Made by a program: the position numbers and the translations under genes. A stretch of DNA of 64,000 bases. Source: Liolophura sinensis. Its lineage: Eukaryota > Mollusca > Polyplacophora > Chitonida > Chitonidae. This document shows, piece by piece, positions 1-11,835 of the stretch. The DNA is taken from NCBI RefSeq assembly GCF_032854445.1, contig NC_088296.1, positions 3,807,246 through 3,871,245 of the forward strand, written 5' to 3'. Each line of letters starts with the position of its first letter. The stretch's first letter is position 1. The notes under the pieces are model-generated. The model saw only the letters and a program-made list of their open reading frames with translations, was not told where the DNA came from and did not search any database.

Positions 1-944
1 AAACAAAGCAAGAAATATTTTTTCTTTGGTTTGCCCAAAGGTGCCTATTTATCACAAAGATAGACTAATTTCCAACAGCTTTTCTCAAAGAGCTTGTACA
101 TTAGTTCGATGTTTCCATGGTAGTAACAATCAACATGACCGACACGTAGGCACATGTGGAATATTACCTTGGACTGCTGTTTTGTAACGATGGTTAAAAA
201 CGCGTCTCTGGATGACCGCTTATCTGGGTGAGTATCGCAACTTCAGCATTTTGTGTCATGATCATGGAGGGTTCTATTATTCCAGCTCCCTTGCTGGCTG
301 ATTTCTTCAATTCAATTCACTTCATTCATTCATTTTATTAGCTTACAAGGAATAAAATAGAAAAAGAAAGAAAAACAATGATACATCTGGATAATCAACA
401 AGAAAAGGGACATTCCATCTACAACAAAATTTGCTAAATTACTCAGTTCTCCCTTAACGGTGGGTTGGAGACGGTATCTTACTTTATATACACCTGGCTA
501 AAGACAAATATGTTTCCATGATTGGACGTAACTTTAATTGTTTTGAATTTGGGCATTCCATTATGAAATGTTACTCATTACCAACACTGCTAGTATCACA
601 CTTCGTAAATCAACGACCATTTCTGTTGTATTGTACCAACGACCTGCCTCTATGGGGAGTCTATTGTTACTTGTGGTAAATGAAGCAAGACCTTTCCAAG
701 TCTTTGGATTTAACGCTGACATATATAGTTCATATGTAATATCCATACTTCTGATTCCATATGTAACCTAGTCCAGATTCATACAAGACATTTTCGACCA
801 ATGATAACGATATAAAATGACACACACTGGGTAAGGAGTACCTCACTTGATAGCTAAAGGTGGAGAAAATATAAACCCCACATAAAGTTCTCATGAAAGT
901 GTGCCAAAAGTTAGTCGTAAATTCATATACTGGCAACATAAGTT

Positions 945-1530
945 CTTCACTAGTTCTAATGTACTGAGTTATTACAATCAAAAAATAATCTGTTCAATTT
1001 AACAAGAAGTCTGAGTGATGCTAGATTGCATTCTCTTATTATAGCACAGCATTGTGTAATATTTAACATAGTACTCGGTTTGTCTTATACAATCGTTATG
1101 TTGAATTAATAGACAATTTGTGTTATATTTAAAGGCAGAGAAAATAAAGAAAGTTCAGATGAAAGCGTGCCAAAACTTAGTCGTAAATGTGGTCTTCAAT
1201 ATTTTTTCGATCCTTTTTTTGAAGAGAAAGACACGTGAAAATGATTCTTGTATGGTGAGTATTTGGGGCCACTTTTTGGTAGATATAGTGTTTGTGTAAT
1301 AATGCTATAAACCAGGAAGTAAGACATGTTTAATGATATATTTGCCCTAAAATTTGGTCTTTTCGGCGAATAAACGTGGTCAGAATGGATTTTGATCATA
1401 TTTGTAAGTTAAATTTATTCATAAATATTATCATAATTCAAATTAAATACCTATGTTTGAATATGAACAACAAAATTTTAAAATTCCAAATCCTTCTTTA
1501 TAATATCATTATGCAACAATGAATTAGGTA
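945..1530. repeat. LINE-associated repeat, copy 1
   Basis: This stretch is homologous to 2805-3375: both begin TAGTTCTAATG, share a ...TGAGTGATGCTAGA... block and end near ...CATATGTTTG/CCTATGTTTG.... One copy lies between the RT and C-terminal fragments of the LINE remnant, the other between its endonuclease and RT. The same pair occurs in unit C at about 55725-56300 and 57705-58270. It may be a separate element that inserted twice, or an internal duplication of the LINE; the sequence does not settle this. Confidence 0.7.
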
Positions 1531-2804
1531 TCATTTTTACATTTCGTTCTCCTTTGAAGGAAAATACCTCTATAAATCTAAGTAGTTTTCACTAAATAGA
1601 CCACTTAAAAGAATGTAAAAATATATTTTCATTTCTTTTATATATTTTTGTGTAAAGAGTTAAAGGCGTTCAAACATTCGAATTCTGAGGGAAGCTTTTT
1701 GGACCATACTATCAGAGTTTAGGAACTCTTACGTCACAGGAAGTGAAAAAATCTGAAAGAATAAATGAAAGAATTTTTACGCATAATTTTCATTTGTCTT
1801 TGTGATGAACCATACTTCATATTTTAGTTTCTTTAAGTATGACATCTTACTTCCTCGTCCTTCCGCAGTTCGTAATTAAACAAGCAACCTTGCGCTCGTA
1901 AAGTCGGATATACGATGGAAAGACACCAAGTTTCCTATAAATACAGTAGTATAGTTTGCAGTTCAAGATTTTAAATTGATAATTTATTCAGAAAAACCTT
2001 CGATTAAGATTAAAGATTTCAATCCACAAACTTTACAGCCTTGAAAAAGATTAGTTAGATAGTCTTATTAAAGAGGTAATTTGTAGATCAATAAAAATCG
2101 ATAAAGAAGTTTTCATGTAAGAGCGTTTGACACCTGGATAATTAGCTGTTTCCCGGTATTAATGTATCATCCAGTATTCTTAAATACAGCACCGGGATCC
2201 ACAACATCTTTCCATATCTACATACATTCTTATGCCGAGCGTGACAAAATAAAATCTTCCAGATCTTCAGATATACAGAAAACAATATCGGTGACAATTT
2301 GTCACCTTGTCCGACGCCGACTTGGCAAATAAAATAATTGCTTCTGTTTTTTTTTTCATCTGATATGCAGCGTTTACTTGAGCAATACATGTTTGTGATC
2401 AGTCAAACATTTCGTATTTGCATAGTTTATCTCATAATCCATCTCTCTAAATTTCATCAAATGCTTCCGGAAAATCAATAAATGTACATGTAACTTTTCT
2501 TGTAACTAAGAAAAAAATTATCATAATGTTTAAAACAAAATATTGTCCAAAGTAGAGTATTTTTTTCTGAAGCTACACCGTGCCCCTGAAAATATTGTGA
2601 ACCTTTTATAAAATAGACGGAGTATTTTAATAATAATTGCAGTAGACATATAACCTATACAGCTTAAAACTATCACAGGATGATAATTATGTGGATCAGC
2701 TAGGTCGCCCTTGTTTTTATAAATCGGTCTGACAATCCCAATTATCCAACTTTCAGATATAACACCGGTATCAAACATTTAATTAAATGACATAATTTCT
2801 TGAC

Positions 2805-3375
2805 TAGTTCTAATGCAATGAGTTATTACAGTCAAAAAATAATGTGTTAATCTGAGTGATGCTAGAATGTATTCTATTATTATCGCACAGTATTCTGTGA
2901 TATTTAACATAACATTTTGTTTGTCTGATAGAATCGTTATGTTGTGTTAATAGACCATTTATGTTATATTTAAAGCCGGGGAAAACAAAAAAGTTCGGAT
3001 GAAAGCGTGCCAAAGGTTAGTCGAAAATGTCTTCTTCAATATATTTTTCTATTTCTTTTTCAAGAGAGACTGACATTTAAAAATATTTTTGTATGGTGGG
3101 TATTTGGGATCAACATTCGGTATATATAGTGTCAGTGTGATAATGTTATAAATGGGAATGTAACACATGTTTAGTAAAAATATATTTGCACCAGAATTTG
3201 GTATTTTGGTCTACCAAATGTGTTCAACCCGGATTTGATCATATTCATATGTTCAAAATATTCACAAATATTACCATAATTCAGATTTAATGCATATGTT
3301 TGTATAGAAAGAAAAGACATGCATCACATCATTATTCAGAACATTATTATACAACAACAATAAATACCAAAAGGT
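2805..3375. repeat. LINE-associated repeat, copy 2
   Basis: Second, more diverged copy of the 945-1530 segment in the same orientation, sitting between the endonuclease and reverse-transcriptase pieces of the minus-strand LINE. Short open frames here differ between units A and C and match no family I recognise. Confidence 0.65.
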
Positions 3376-3819
3376 GGTACTAAATACCCACTAGATAATA
3401 AACATATTTGTATTGCAGAGTAAGTTTACAAATTTATAACCTCAGTTATTCCCTCTACCGAGCTGTAATTGAAAACATCAGCCTTTCGACACCTATACTG
3501 TTTAGGAACTGCGGCGCTAACACAAAAGATGCATTATTACTATCTAACTCAGTATTATCAGTCAACAAGTCCTCTGTCACTTATCATAGCAAATATATAG
3601 CGAAAGTTGGAATCTCCCATCAACCACATTCGTTTAAAGCTGGGTCCGGTGCGTGTGATGTCATCTTGTAGTTCTTTAAAACAATGTTCGGCATTGTCTG
3701 ATCTCATAAGAACTCCAATGGCAGATTATCCACTTTTTTGGCATGATGGTTTTGGTAACATAACATAATCTGAGATAGATATTTTATCAGTGTCTCTTAA
3801 TCGTGTTCCTAACATGGCG

Positions 3820-4010
3820 AAATGACCCCAGAACTTCTCAGCTATGCGGTCGCTGTGAGATCAATTCCAGCTCACGCTGGCTTCCTCTCTGATCGTACGT
3901 GGAAAGGTCTGGCAACAACATGCGAATCGCCCAGAGTTCTGCCTGGTTTCCTCCCACCATTATGCTGGCCGCCGTCGTATAAGTAAAAATTCATCAGTAT
4001 GGCGTAAACA
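3820..4010 (+). mobile_element. SINE-a fragment (tRNA-derived SINE, head truncated)
   Basis: Matches, in plus orientation, the reverse complement of the full SINE at 6845-7112. It keeps the B-box region (GTGAGATCAATTCCAGCTCA), the body (CCATTATGCTGGCCGCCGTC) and the GGCGTAAAC tail start. The A-box part of the tRNA head is missing. In unit C the same insertion (58738-58946) retains the tail CACCAAACAAATAAATAAA, so it was present before the units separated. Confidence 0.78.
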
Positions 4011-4550
4011 TCACTGACGTGTCACTGACTGAAGGCAAATTTCGTACCGAGTATGACTGATTTTACAGACAGTGGATTGTAGGGACTCTCTAAAAGAAGT
4101 AAAATATAGTACTAGGCCAATCGTCGCAAAACTTTGAAAACTTAAAAGCCGTAAAATTTTGCGACAAAAGTTTGATCGAGGAATGTTGGTTGGATAACTA
4201 TTTCAGCATTAATAAGCACTATCCGATGGAAATAATAAACTAACACCTCGACCCGATCATGAGACAGATCAAACAGCAAGGCCACTTAGCCTGCCTTTTA
4301 TTGGATAGGCTTTATATTAACAACCATTCGCACGATGACGATCTCCTTCCACCAGGCCGCCCGGCACAGTTCCTCTTTCGCCGAGCAGTCCTTGTTCAGC
4401 AGAAACTCTTCAAAAATGCCTGTTCAGAAGTACCTCGGTGATATTTTCCCCAATTGCTAGTCCTTTGTGTTTGAACTTCTGAAACACAGGCTCATTAAAT
4501 GATTGTGTAGTATTTCCTTATAGTGTCTTAAAACAATGCACCCTATATAG
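4011..4550. other. Gene-free spacer differing between units
   Basis: No coding region or RNA gene recognised. After about 4090 the sequence cannot be aligned with unit C (59900-60360) until about 4480, where the two become collinear again. Unit C also holds ~0.9 kb, including a SINE-c copy, that is absent here, so this is a site of insertion, deletion or replacement. Confidence 0.55.
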
Positions 4551-5408
4551 CAGTTTTACGTATACCAGTTTCACATTTAACTAGTTCACGTTACCTGATG
4601 GGTATCTTCTTAGTAGTGCTGGCTTTCCTCTCTGTCTGATACCTGATAATAATATTCCCTAGTGTATCTTCTCAAGTGTGGTGAGTTTCCTCTTTGTGTG
4701 ATACTTGGTCCACATATTACCTAATGTGCCTTCTCAGGTGTGCCGTGTTTCTTCTTTGTCTGATGCTCGGTCGACAAATTACCTGATGTGTATCTTCTCA
4801 GGTGTGCGGTGTTTCATCTCTGTCATATAACTGGTGCACATATTAACTGATGTGTAACTTTTCAGGTGCGGTGGGTTTCCTCTGTCTGATTCCTCGTCCA
4901 CACATTACCTCATGCGTGTCTTCTCAGTTCTAAAGGGTTTCCACTCTATCTGAAGCTTGGTCTACATATTCCCTTAAAGCAGTTTTACGTATACCAGTTT
5001 CACATTTAACTAGTTCACGTTACCTGATGGGTATCTTCTTAGTAGTGCTGGCTTTCCTCTCTGTCTGATACCTGATAATAATATTCCCTAGTGTATCTTC
5101 TCAAGTGTGGTGAGTTTCCTCTTTGTGTGATACTTGGTCCACATATTACCTAATGTGCCTTCTCAGGTGTGCCGTGTTTCTTCTTTGTCTGATGCTCGGT
5201 CGACAAATTACCTGATGTGTATCTTCTCAGGTGTGCGGTGTTTCATCTCTGTCATATAACTGGTGCACATATTAACTGATGTGTAACTTTTCAGGTGCGG
5301 TGGGTTTCCTCTGTCTGATTCCTCGTCCACACATTACCTCATGCGTGTCTTCTCAGTTCTAAAGGGTTTCCACTCTATCTGAAGCTTGGTCTACATATTC
5401 CCTTAAAG
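4551..5408. repeat. 429-bp tandem duplication (two copies)
   Basis: The block 4551-4979 starting CAGTTTTACGTATACCAG is repeated at 4980-5408 and appears essentially identical by eye. A diverged restart at 5409 (CAGTTTTACTTATACC) begins the next segment. Unit C has only one copy (60460-60888), so the duplication arose in unit A after the units separated, or is an assembly artefact. Confidence 0.9.
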
Positions 5409-6845
5409 CAGTTTTACTTATACCAATTTCAGATTTAACTAGTTCAAGTTAGCTGGTGGGTATATACACGTATATTCACGGTATATTCCAGTGTGCTGTG
5501 TTTCCGCCTTGCCTGATACTTGGTCCACATATTCCCTTATGTGTAACTTTTAAGGTGTAGTTTATTTCTTCTCTGTGTTTGATACCTTGTCAATGTATAA
5601 CCTGATGTGTATCTTCTCAGTTGTTATGGATTTCCTCCCTGCCTAATGCTCCGTCCACATATTACCTGATGTGTATCTTAGGTGTGCCGTGTTTTCTGAT
5701 TGTCTGATACCTGTTTAAATATTCTATAATGCGTTTTTTCTCAGCTGTGGTGGGTTTCCTCTGTCTGATACTTGATCCACATATTCCGTAATATGTAACT
5801 TCTCAGCTGTGGTGGTTTCCTCTGTCTGATATTTGGTCCACCTATTCCGTAATATGTAACTTCTCAGCTGTGCTGTGTTTCCTCTGTGTCTAATACCTTG
5901 TCCATCCATTTCCTGATGTGTATCTTCTCACCTATGTGTGTTTTCTCTCTGGCACCTGGCATGCATATTCTCTAATGTGTATCTTCTCAGGTATAAAGTG
6001 TGTTTCCTACCTATCAGATAACTTGTCCATCTATTACCTGATGTGTACCTTCTCAGTTGTAGTGGGTCTCCTCTCTGTCTGATGCCTTGTCCATATATTC
6101 CCTGATGTTCTTGTTCTCACCTGTGGTGGGTTTCCTCTCTGTCTGACACTTGGTCCTCACAGTACATAATGTGCAACTTTTTTCCTGAAAACTGGTTTGG
6201 TCTCTCTCTAATACACGGCCCAGACATTACATGATGTGTGACATCTAACGAGAGCTGGTTTTCCTGTCTGTCTCTGATGCCTGGTTCTCACATTACCTAA
6301 TGTTTAACCTATCAGGAGAGATGGTTTTCCTCTCAGAGGAGATCCACACATTACATGATGTGTAACTTCTCAGGAGAGTTTTTTTCCTCTATCTAATACG
6401 GGGTCCTCACATTACATTTTCTTCTTGTTATCTTCCAACGTGGGCTGTGTTTCCTCTCTGGCTGTCACCTATTACATCCACATATTACAGGGTATTCATC
6501 TTCTCTGGTGTGGTGCGTTTCCTCTCTGTCTGATACCTGGACTACATGTAACCTGATTTGTATCTTCTCAGGTGAGGACAGTTTCTGTTCTGTCTCTTTT
6601 CCGGCCCACATATTATACGATGTGTATCTTTTCGGGCGTGCTTTATTTCCACTTCGTCTCATTCCTCACATATTACTTTGTACATTTTCTCAAGTGTCTT
6701 GGTTTCCTCTCTGCCCATTGCGTGGTCCACATATTACCTGATGTGTACCGTCTGACGTGTGTTGGGTTTCCTCTGTGCCCGGGGCCTGATCTACAAACTA
6801 CCATGTGTAATTTCTCAGGTGTGGTGGATATCCCCTGTGTATAAT
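4590..6845. repeat. ~60-bp degenerate minisatellite array
   Basis: A long run of imperfect ~55-62 bp monomers. A monomer typically contains CCTGATGTGTATCTTCTCAG, then a GTGTGGTGGGTTTCCTCTCT-like block, then CTGATACCTGGTCCACATATT. Monomers differ by small indels, so no long reading frame persists. The same family forms shorter arrays at 26866-27345 and 50108-50610 and is matched by 60460-62375 in unit C. Confidence 0.85.
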
Positions 6846-7112
6846 ATTTATTTACTTATTTGATTGGTGTTTTACGCCGTACTCAAGAATATTTCACTTA
6901 TTCGACGGCGACCAGCATTATGGTGGGTGGAAACCGGGCACAGCCCGGGGGAAACCCACGACCATCCGCAGATTGCTGACAGACCTTCCCACTTAAGGCC
7001 GGAGAGGAAGCCAGCATGCGCTGGACTTGAACTCACAGCGACCACATTGGTGAGAGACTTCTGGGTCATTACGCTGCACTAGCGCGCTAACCAAATGAGC
7101 CACGAGGGCCCC
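6845..7112 (-). mobile_element. SINE-a, near full-length tRNA-derived SINE
   Basis: Read on the minus strand it starts GGGGCCCTCGTGGCTCATTTGG, a tRNA-like A box (unit C has the consensus TGGCTCAGTTGG). About 60 bases on, GTGAGTTCAAGTCCAGC fits an RNA polymerase III B box. A conserved body follows, and the 3' end is an A/T-rich tail (CAAATAAGTAAATAAATATT on the minus strand). The tRNA head shows the source of its internal promoter; transposition would need a partner LINE. Shared with unit C. Confidence 0.87.
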
Positions 7113-8929
7113 TCTGTGTTTAATACGTGGTACATGTCAACAATTCGTTGCATTATTCCGTATGTTAAACGTGAGGCAAGGAAGATATCACTTCCCCTTT
7201 TAATGTTCTGGGCGTGACCAGAACCAGGACTGACACTGTATCTATCGTCCCAAAAGGGAAGAAATCTGGCAACTGTCATCATTTTAGCACGAACACATAT
7301 TGTAGTCTGAATTAAACACTACGGTAATGTGTAAATTGTTGGTCATCAACAACAAAATGATCTCCATAAAAAAGTAAAGACGTTTTCAGCTAATCAACCT
7401 AAACGCTGTCATCCATGTATTTGTGGTATGACTTACTGCCTTATGACTGCCAGCTTCCAAATGTCATTTAAACATGTTAATGTTTAGGTAAATGGTAAAT
7501 TGCCTGAGATTTTCTTGGTGGCAGAAATCAAACAGACAATAACTGTGGGCCAATATGCGCCATGGGTCACAAAGAAGGAATAACAAATCTCATCAACTGT
7601 CAGAATCGTTCATTAACACACAATGTTCAGACACATAAAATATTTGGGGATTGTGCAGACTAGCCATTTTAACTGTCAAGTTAATGCCAAGTTTTGGGAG
7701 ATTACTCACTTTCAAAAACCGGCACAGCCTTTATAATGGATTGATAAAGAATGTATGTCGTTTGTAGAAGATACGTAAGTTGGAAAATGTTACAAAGTAA
7801 CTGAATATGATTGATTTTTATTATTTAGACCCCTCGGTCTACAAACTTTTATAACCTGTTTGTTAAAGAAAAAAACTACTGTAACACCGCAATACTGTAT
7901 CATCATTAGAAAGGCGGTTTTATGACAGAAGATAAAAAAGCATCTATATGGGTGAAGAGAAACAAATTAATCTAAATCTAAGAGTAAACTTAAATATTAA
8001 AAAGGTTTAAAATCGAATATATCTTTCCTGCTTTGTCAGTGATTGATACTTCATATTTAAAGGCTTTATGTGATTAGTTCATAACAATAAGTACAAAATT
8101 ATGTTTATTGGCGGAAGCCTATACTAGAGGAAACTGAGTAACTGCACACGTTAGACTGTTACAGATACGTGTATAACATCATGACTCCAACACCAATGAC
8201 TATGTGTAAGTTGGATGTGTTTTGTGTTCACTGTGGGTTTCTTGAGCACAGGGTAACTGTCTCCCTGAAACAACAAATACACCACATTACCACTGACATC
8301 ATATAAGACAAGGTCTGTCTATAGATCAATATACAGATCAGGTGAAGTAGATCTTACACCGACAGTAAATAATCTGCAGAAATCTCTGATATTACTAAAT
8401 GAAATCCAACGTTCCCAATAACGTATAGCCTCTATCGTTATCACTGATGGTAAATAGCGATTTGTTATATTGTTTATCACCGTAGCCGTCTGACTTACAG
8501 GTATCGTTAAACTAGACTGGTAAATAAGTTACACAAGTATAAAATGATGTTATTACGGGAAACATTACACAGTCGGCTTACCAAAGCAATCTAAACGACA
8601 TCACAACCATGTGTCTTATCCGACATGCTATTTCTCCAGTAAACACCTGCAGACACCCAGGTGAGAACTTCACACAGGTAAGTAACCAGCCTTCCGCATG
8701 ACTGTAAATGATGTACAAAGTTCTGTGTATACCAGTCTTGTTTTTGTAATAACTCTAAAACCGTATATAACAAAACAATTATGAATAAGGTGAATTAAGC
8801 GACCAATAATTTTTTGTGTTTACTATGGGTTTCTGGTACATTCATGTAATATATTTTGAGCTTTTTGTGGGGATTTTGTGCGGCAGATTCATTTTACATT
8901 CTCTTTGTATCCGTTTTTCTTTTACATTT
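7113..8929. other. Gene-free spacer
   Basis: Only short, unrecognised open frames are present. It aligns with unit C 62646-64000 up to about position 8460 with few differences, so it is ordinary duplicated spacer. No RNA gene, tandem array or mobile element was recognised, apart from the onset of T/G-rich repeat-like sequence after about 8815. Confidence 0.55.
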
Positions 8930-9344
8930 GATGCATCTTGGGTCGTCTATTTATATGGATTTGTTTTACATGTGATGTATTTTTCGTCCTCTTTGTATAC
9001 AACTTTCTGTTACATATGGCGTATTTTGCGTCCTCTATAAGTTTGTTGTACATCTGGTGTGTTCTGCATGAGTGTGTTGTTCTGTATTAGATTGCTCTGC
9101 ATGTAATGCATTTTGTGTTTGCAGCGGGTTTGTTCTTTCTCTGGTGTATTTTGTGTCAGCAGGTTTGGTGTTCGTCCGATGTATTTTGTGTTAGCAGGGG
9201 GTTTGTTGTTCGTCCGATGTATTTTGTGTTAGCAGCGGGTTTGTTGTTCCTTTGATGTATTTTGTGTATGTGGGCTTGATATTCGTCCGATGTATTTTGT
9301 GTTAGCAGCGGGTTTGTTGTTTTTCTAGTGTATTTTGTGTCGCG
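8930..9344. repeat. ~38-bp T/G-rich minisatellite
   Basis: Degenerate tandem repeats with a period near 38 bp. The clearest monomers lie after 9110 and contain GATGTATTTTGTGTTAGCAG followed by CGGGTTTGTTGTTCGTC. Copies before about 9100 are much more diverged. No counterpart is visible in units B (inside the gap) or C (beyond the window end). Confidence 0.7.
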
Positions 9345-9672
9345 CGTCAATGGCACAGGTCTCGTGCCTGGTATCATTCGCGCGCAAAAGGGACCGTCCT
9401 CGTCCCCTCATTTCCTGCCAGCAGGCTGCGCTCCAGATAACTACTACTGATCTATAGCGTGTAGGTCTGCTTAATATGGTCGCGAACGGTGACCTGATCC
9501 CTTCACCCCGCTCCCGGCGGGACGAGGACGCAGATAATCTCGCGCGAATCGTACCATTTTCGTGCCTCGACCTATGGCTTATGTCCCGCTGGAAGAGACG
9601 ACGACGGTCACCGTTCGAGACCACGTCCAGATCGTACTTATCAAGAGCGCAGCCCTATGACCGAAATTGACG
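9345..9672. repeat. GC-rich block of interlaced inverted repeats
   Basis: A GC-rich island in AT-rich surroundings, with several inverted matches. CGTCAAT 9345-9351 pairs with ATTGACG 9666-9672. GGCTGCGCTC 9424-9433 pairs exactly with 9645-9654. 9477-9494 pairs with 9606-9623 at 17 of 18 positions. ATTCGCGCG...GTCCTCGTCCC 9376-9407 pairs imperfectly with 9519-9549. The outer pairs suggest terminal inverted repeats of a foldback or MITE-like element. Open frames on both strands (about 99 and 64 residues) match nothing known to me and are probably due to the base composition. Confidence 0.55.
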
Positions 9673-11152
9673 TGTTTCCCTGGGTCATTCTTAAACTTAT
9701 ACATTAAACTTATGAAACGGACAAACTTGTGTAGGGTGCCAAAAAAATATAGATGAACAAGGTTCTTAAATATTGTCTGAACAGAAAATGCTCGGAAACT
9801 ATGTATAAATGTCACCTAACACCACCAGTGGAATGTGTAGATATAGCTTGTGACAAAGAAAATAAATAAACTACAATAACCAACATATCAGCTTAACCCG
9901 CACAAAATCAGAACAACACACCATTAGAAAGTTTCCAAAAACAACAACTGTCACCGACTTTAGTAATTCTTTCTTTTCCACAAATTGTGCTGTGGAAGAG
10001 CCATAGAGTAATCAGGAATTTACCAACAATATAAAATAATTCTACAAAAATGTTTAATCCACCAGTGCCACCAGTATGGTGTAATTTAGGTAAGGAAAGT
10101 TCAAATATAATCTTCTGAAGAGTAAGAAATTGATGTAGTTTGGTAAACAACAATTTATTTAATATTTAGAATTATTTGCTCTCCCAAATGTATCAGTTTG
10201 GTTAGAGGGCTCCATTCATAATAGCTATACCAAAGATTCTAGCTCATGACCTTTTCCTTTAAATTTTCCATCCTCTTGCAGATTTTATCTTCATGATATA
10301 TTACCACAGTTCTCGATGAGACAAGCCGAGTAATCAGCGTGTCAGCGCGGCACAATGACCCATGTAAGCGGGGATATAGTTCATGTAATGTGAAAGCCCG
10401 CTTCTCAGCGTTAATTTAATTCAAAATGATAGGACTGATACCGTGAACACGAGTCTATCCGTTGACCTGAAAATCGTGTTCTAAAGCGTGATTTCGAATT
10501 ACATGAAGAACATGACTGATACGCCCTCAGGCTGATGGGATCGCGCCATATTTTCTAATTCCACAGGGTTGCACTAGTTTAAAGCAAGTCTTCGAGCCAC
10601 ATCATGCCAATAAGTCGTGCAGCCAGGGGTTTCCTGTGTCTCCATTACGTTAGATGATAGTTGTGCGCAGTGTTTGTGAACCAGCCTAAAACTAGACTTG
10701 ATCATTTCTCGTATAGCTCGGAAGTGGGCCTGTGATGTGCATTGTAGGCTTACATTCTTACACAATGAAGTGATCATATTTCATTCCACACTGGAGAATA
10801 GCGAGAGAAAAACACCTTACCATTTGTTTGCAAACATTATGATGATGTGTTTGTCTCGTTATTAACATACATTGCAGCTGCTGGTGGAAAGATATCACAT
10901 AGAACCATGGACAAGGATGGATAGATATTACACAGACACAGGAGGATATAGAAAGATGCAGGAAAACACTATATCAAGAGGGGAATCAGTGCGGAGAAGG
11001 GGGGGGGGGGGCATTCGATCAAAGTACGCGAAGACCTCAGATGAAAACTACTGACCACGAACCTCATGTGAACAATGCACACAAATACACACAAAGATTT
11101 ATCACAGCTGTAGCTCAGTTGCCATCCGACGTTTTCTCATCAATATGTTTTA
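9673..11152. other. Gene-free spacer
   Basis: No gene, RNA gene or mobile element recognised. A run of G (about 11001-11010) and scattered short open frames are the only features seen. Unit B has its assembly gap here and unit C does not reach this far, so there is no second copy for comparison. Confidence 0.45.
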
Positions 11153-11326
11153 TGTTTATTTATTCTATTGGTGTCTTACGCCGAACTCAAGAATATTTGA
11201 CTTATACGACGGTGGTGATCATTATGTTGTGAGAAAACAGGACAGAGCCCGGGGGAAACCCACAACCATCCGCTGGTTGATGGCATATCTGCCCACGTGT
11301 ATACAACGGGAGAGGAAGTTTGTCCA
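11153..11326 (-). mobile_element. SINE-a, body and tail only
   Basis: On the plus strand it reads TTATTTATTCTATTGGTGTC, TTACGCCGAACTCAAGAATA and CCCGGGGGAAACCCACAACC, matching the body and tail of SINE-a at 6845-7112 in the same orientation. The tRNA head, which would lie at the right end, is missing, so this is a truncated copy. Confidence 0.75.
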
Positions 11327-11574
11327 TTTATGAGTGTAACGCGAATGTTACCGTCCTCGTGCGACCCGCGGGGAGAGATATCCTCATCCGGCTTCCATAT
11401 CAATTCTTTACTCGTCTTGTGTACTTTCTTTTTCCGTATCAATTTGCTGTTCATTTAATGCCGCTTGAATTCTGTGTGTAACTGTTGTAGCTATAGCCTA
11501 TTCTCATTATACCAGTGTTTTGAAGGTATTCTGTTTGAAAGTAAATGTGATAACAAATATAAATGACACTCTCG

Positions 11575-11835
11575 TTTGCCACTCAGCACTGGAAGGTTAG
11601 AGCAAGGAAACAGGGGGTGGTTGGCCCCGTGGCAGTATAATGTGTCTGGGTGGCGTATAACGTGACGTGTCATGTTTGGTGTCTTTAGCAGGATACTTCA
11701 ATGGCTGCAGCCTTTGGTGGTATGAACACGCCCTGCCACAAAAACACCATGTATGTACACATAGCTAATGACTCTTCGTCGTCATATGGATGAAAAATTG
11801 TTCAGTTCGGCGTAAAACTCCAAGCATGAAACTCC
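11575..11835 (+). mobile_element. SINE-c-like element
   Basis: Matches 59196-59395 in unit C: CTGGAAGGTTAGAG, GGTTGGCC, GTCATGTTTGGTGTCTTTAG and CATGTATGTACACA are shared. Its 3' part (GTCATATGGATGAAAAATTG then GGCGTAAAACTCCAAGCA) is the tail also carried by SINE-b at 16160-16504. No tRNA-like head is visible, so its origin is uncertain. Confidence 0.6.

Larger units (their letters stand above)
330..3770 (-). mobile_element. Decayed non-LTR retrotransposon (LINE), unit A
   Basis: Read on the minus strand, fragments occur in the order expected of a LINE. An AP-endonuclease remnant lies near 3500-3720; the better-preserved copy in unit C reads MCLMGDFN. Reverse-transcriptase pieces follow at 2778-2530 (ESWIIGIVRPIYKNKGD, then DPHNYHPV and a degenerate FRKKYSTLDNILF) and 2390-2142 (QVGVGQGDKLSPILFSVYL, the RT QGD-LSP motif). 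A C-terminal segment around 746-400 contains FTTSNNRLPIEAGRW, followed in unit B by MECPNSKQ. Frames are broken repeatedly, so the copy is dead. The outer ends are estimates. The clade is not assigned. Confidence 0.78.

Noticed and set aside
6465-6844. Several 60-90 codon frames on both strands
   Set aside because: They fall in the ~60-bp minisatellite and change phase with every monomer.
6845-7112. Functional tRNA gene at the SINE head
   Set aside because: Only the A and B boxes are tRNA-like; the sequence does not fold into a full cloverleaf by eye and is followed by a SINE body.
9325-9624. 99-codon minus-strand frame rich in Arg and Ser
   Set aside because: Sits on GC-rich inverted repeats, where stop codons are rare by composition; another frame is open on the opposite strand.
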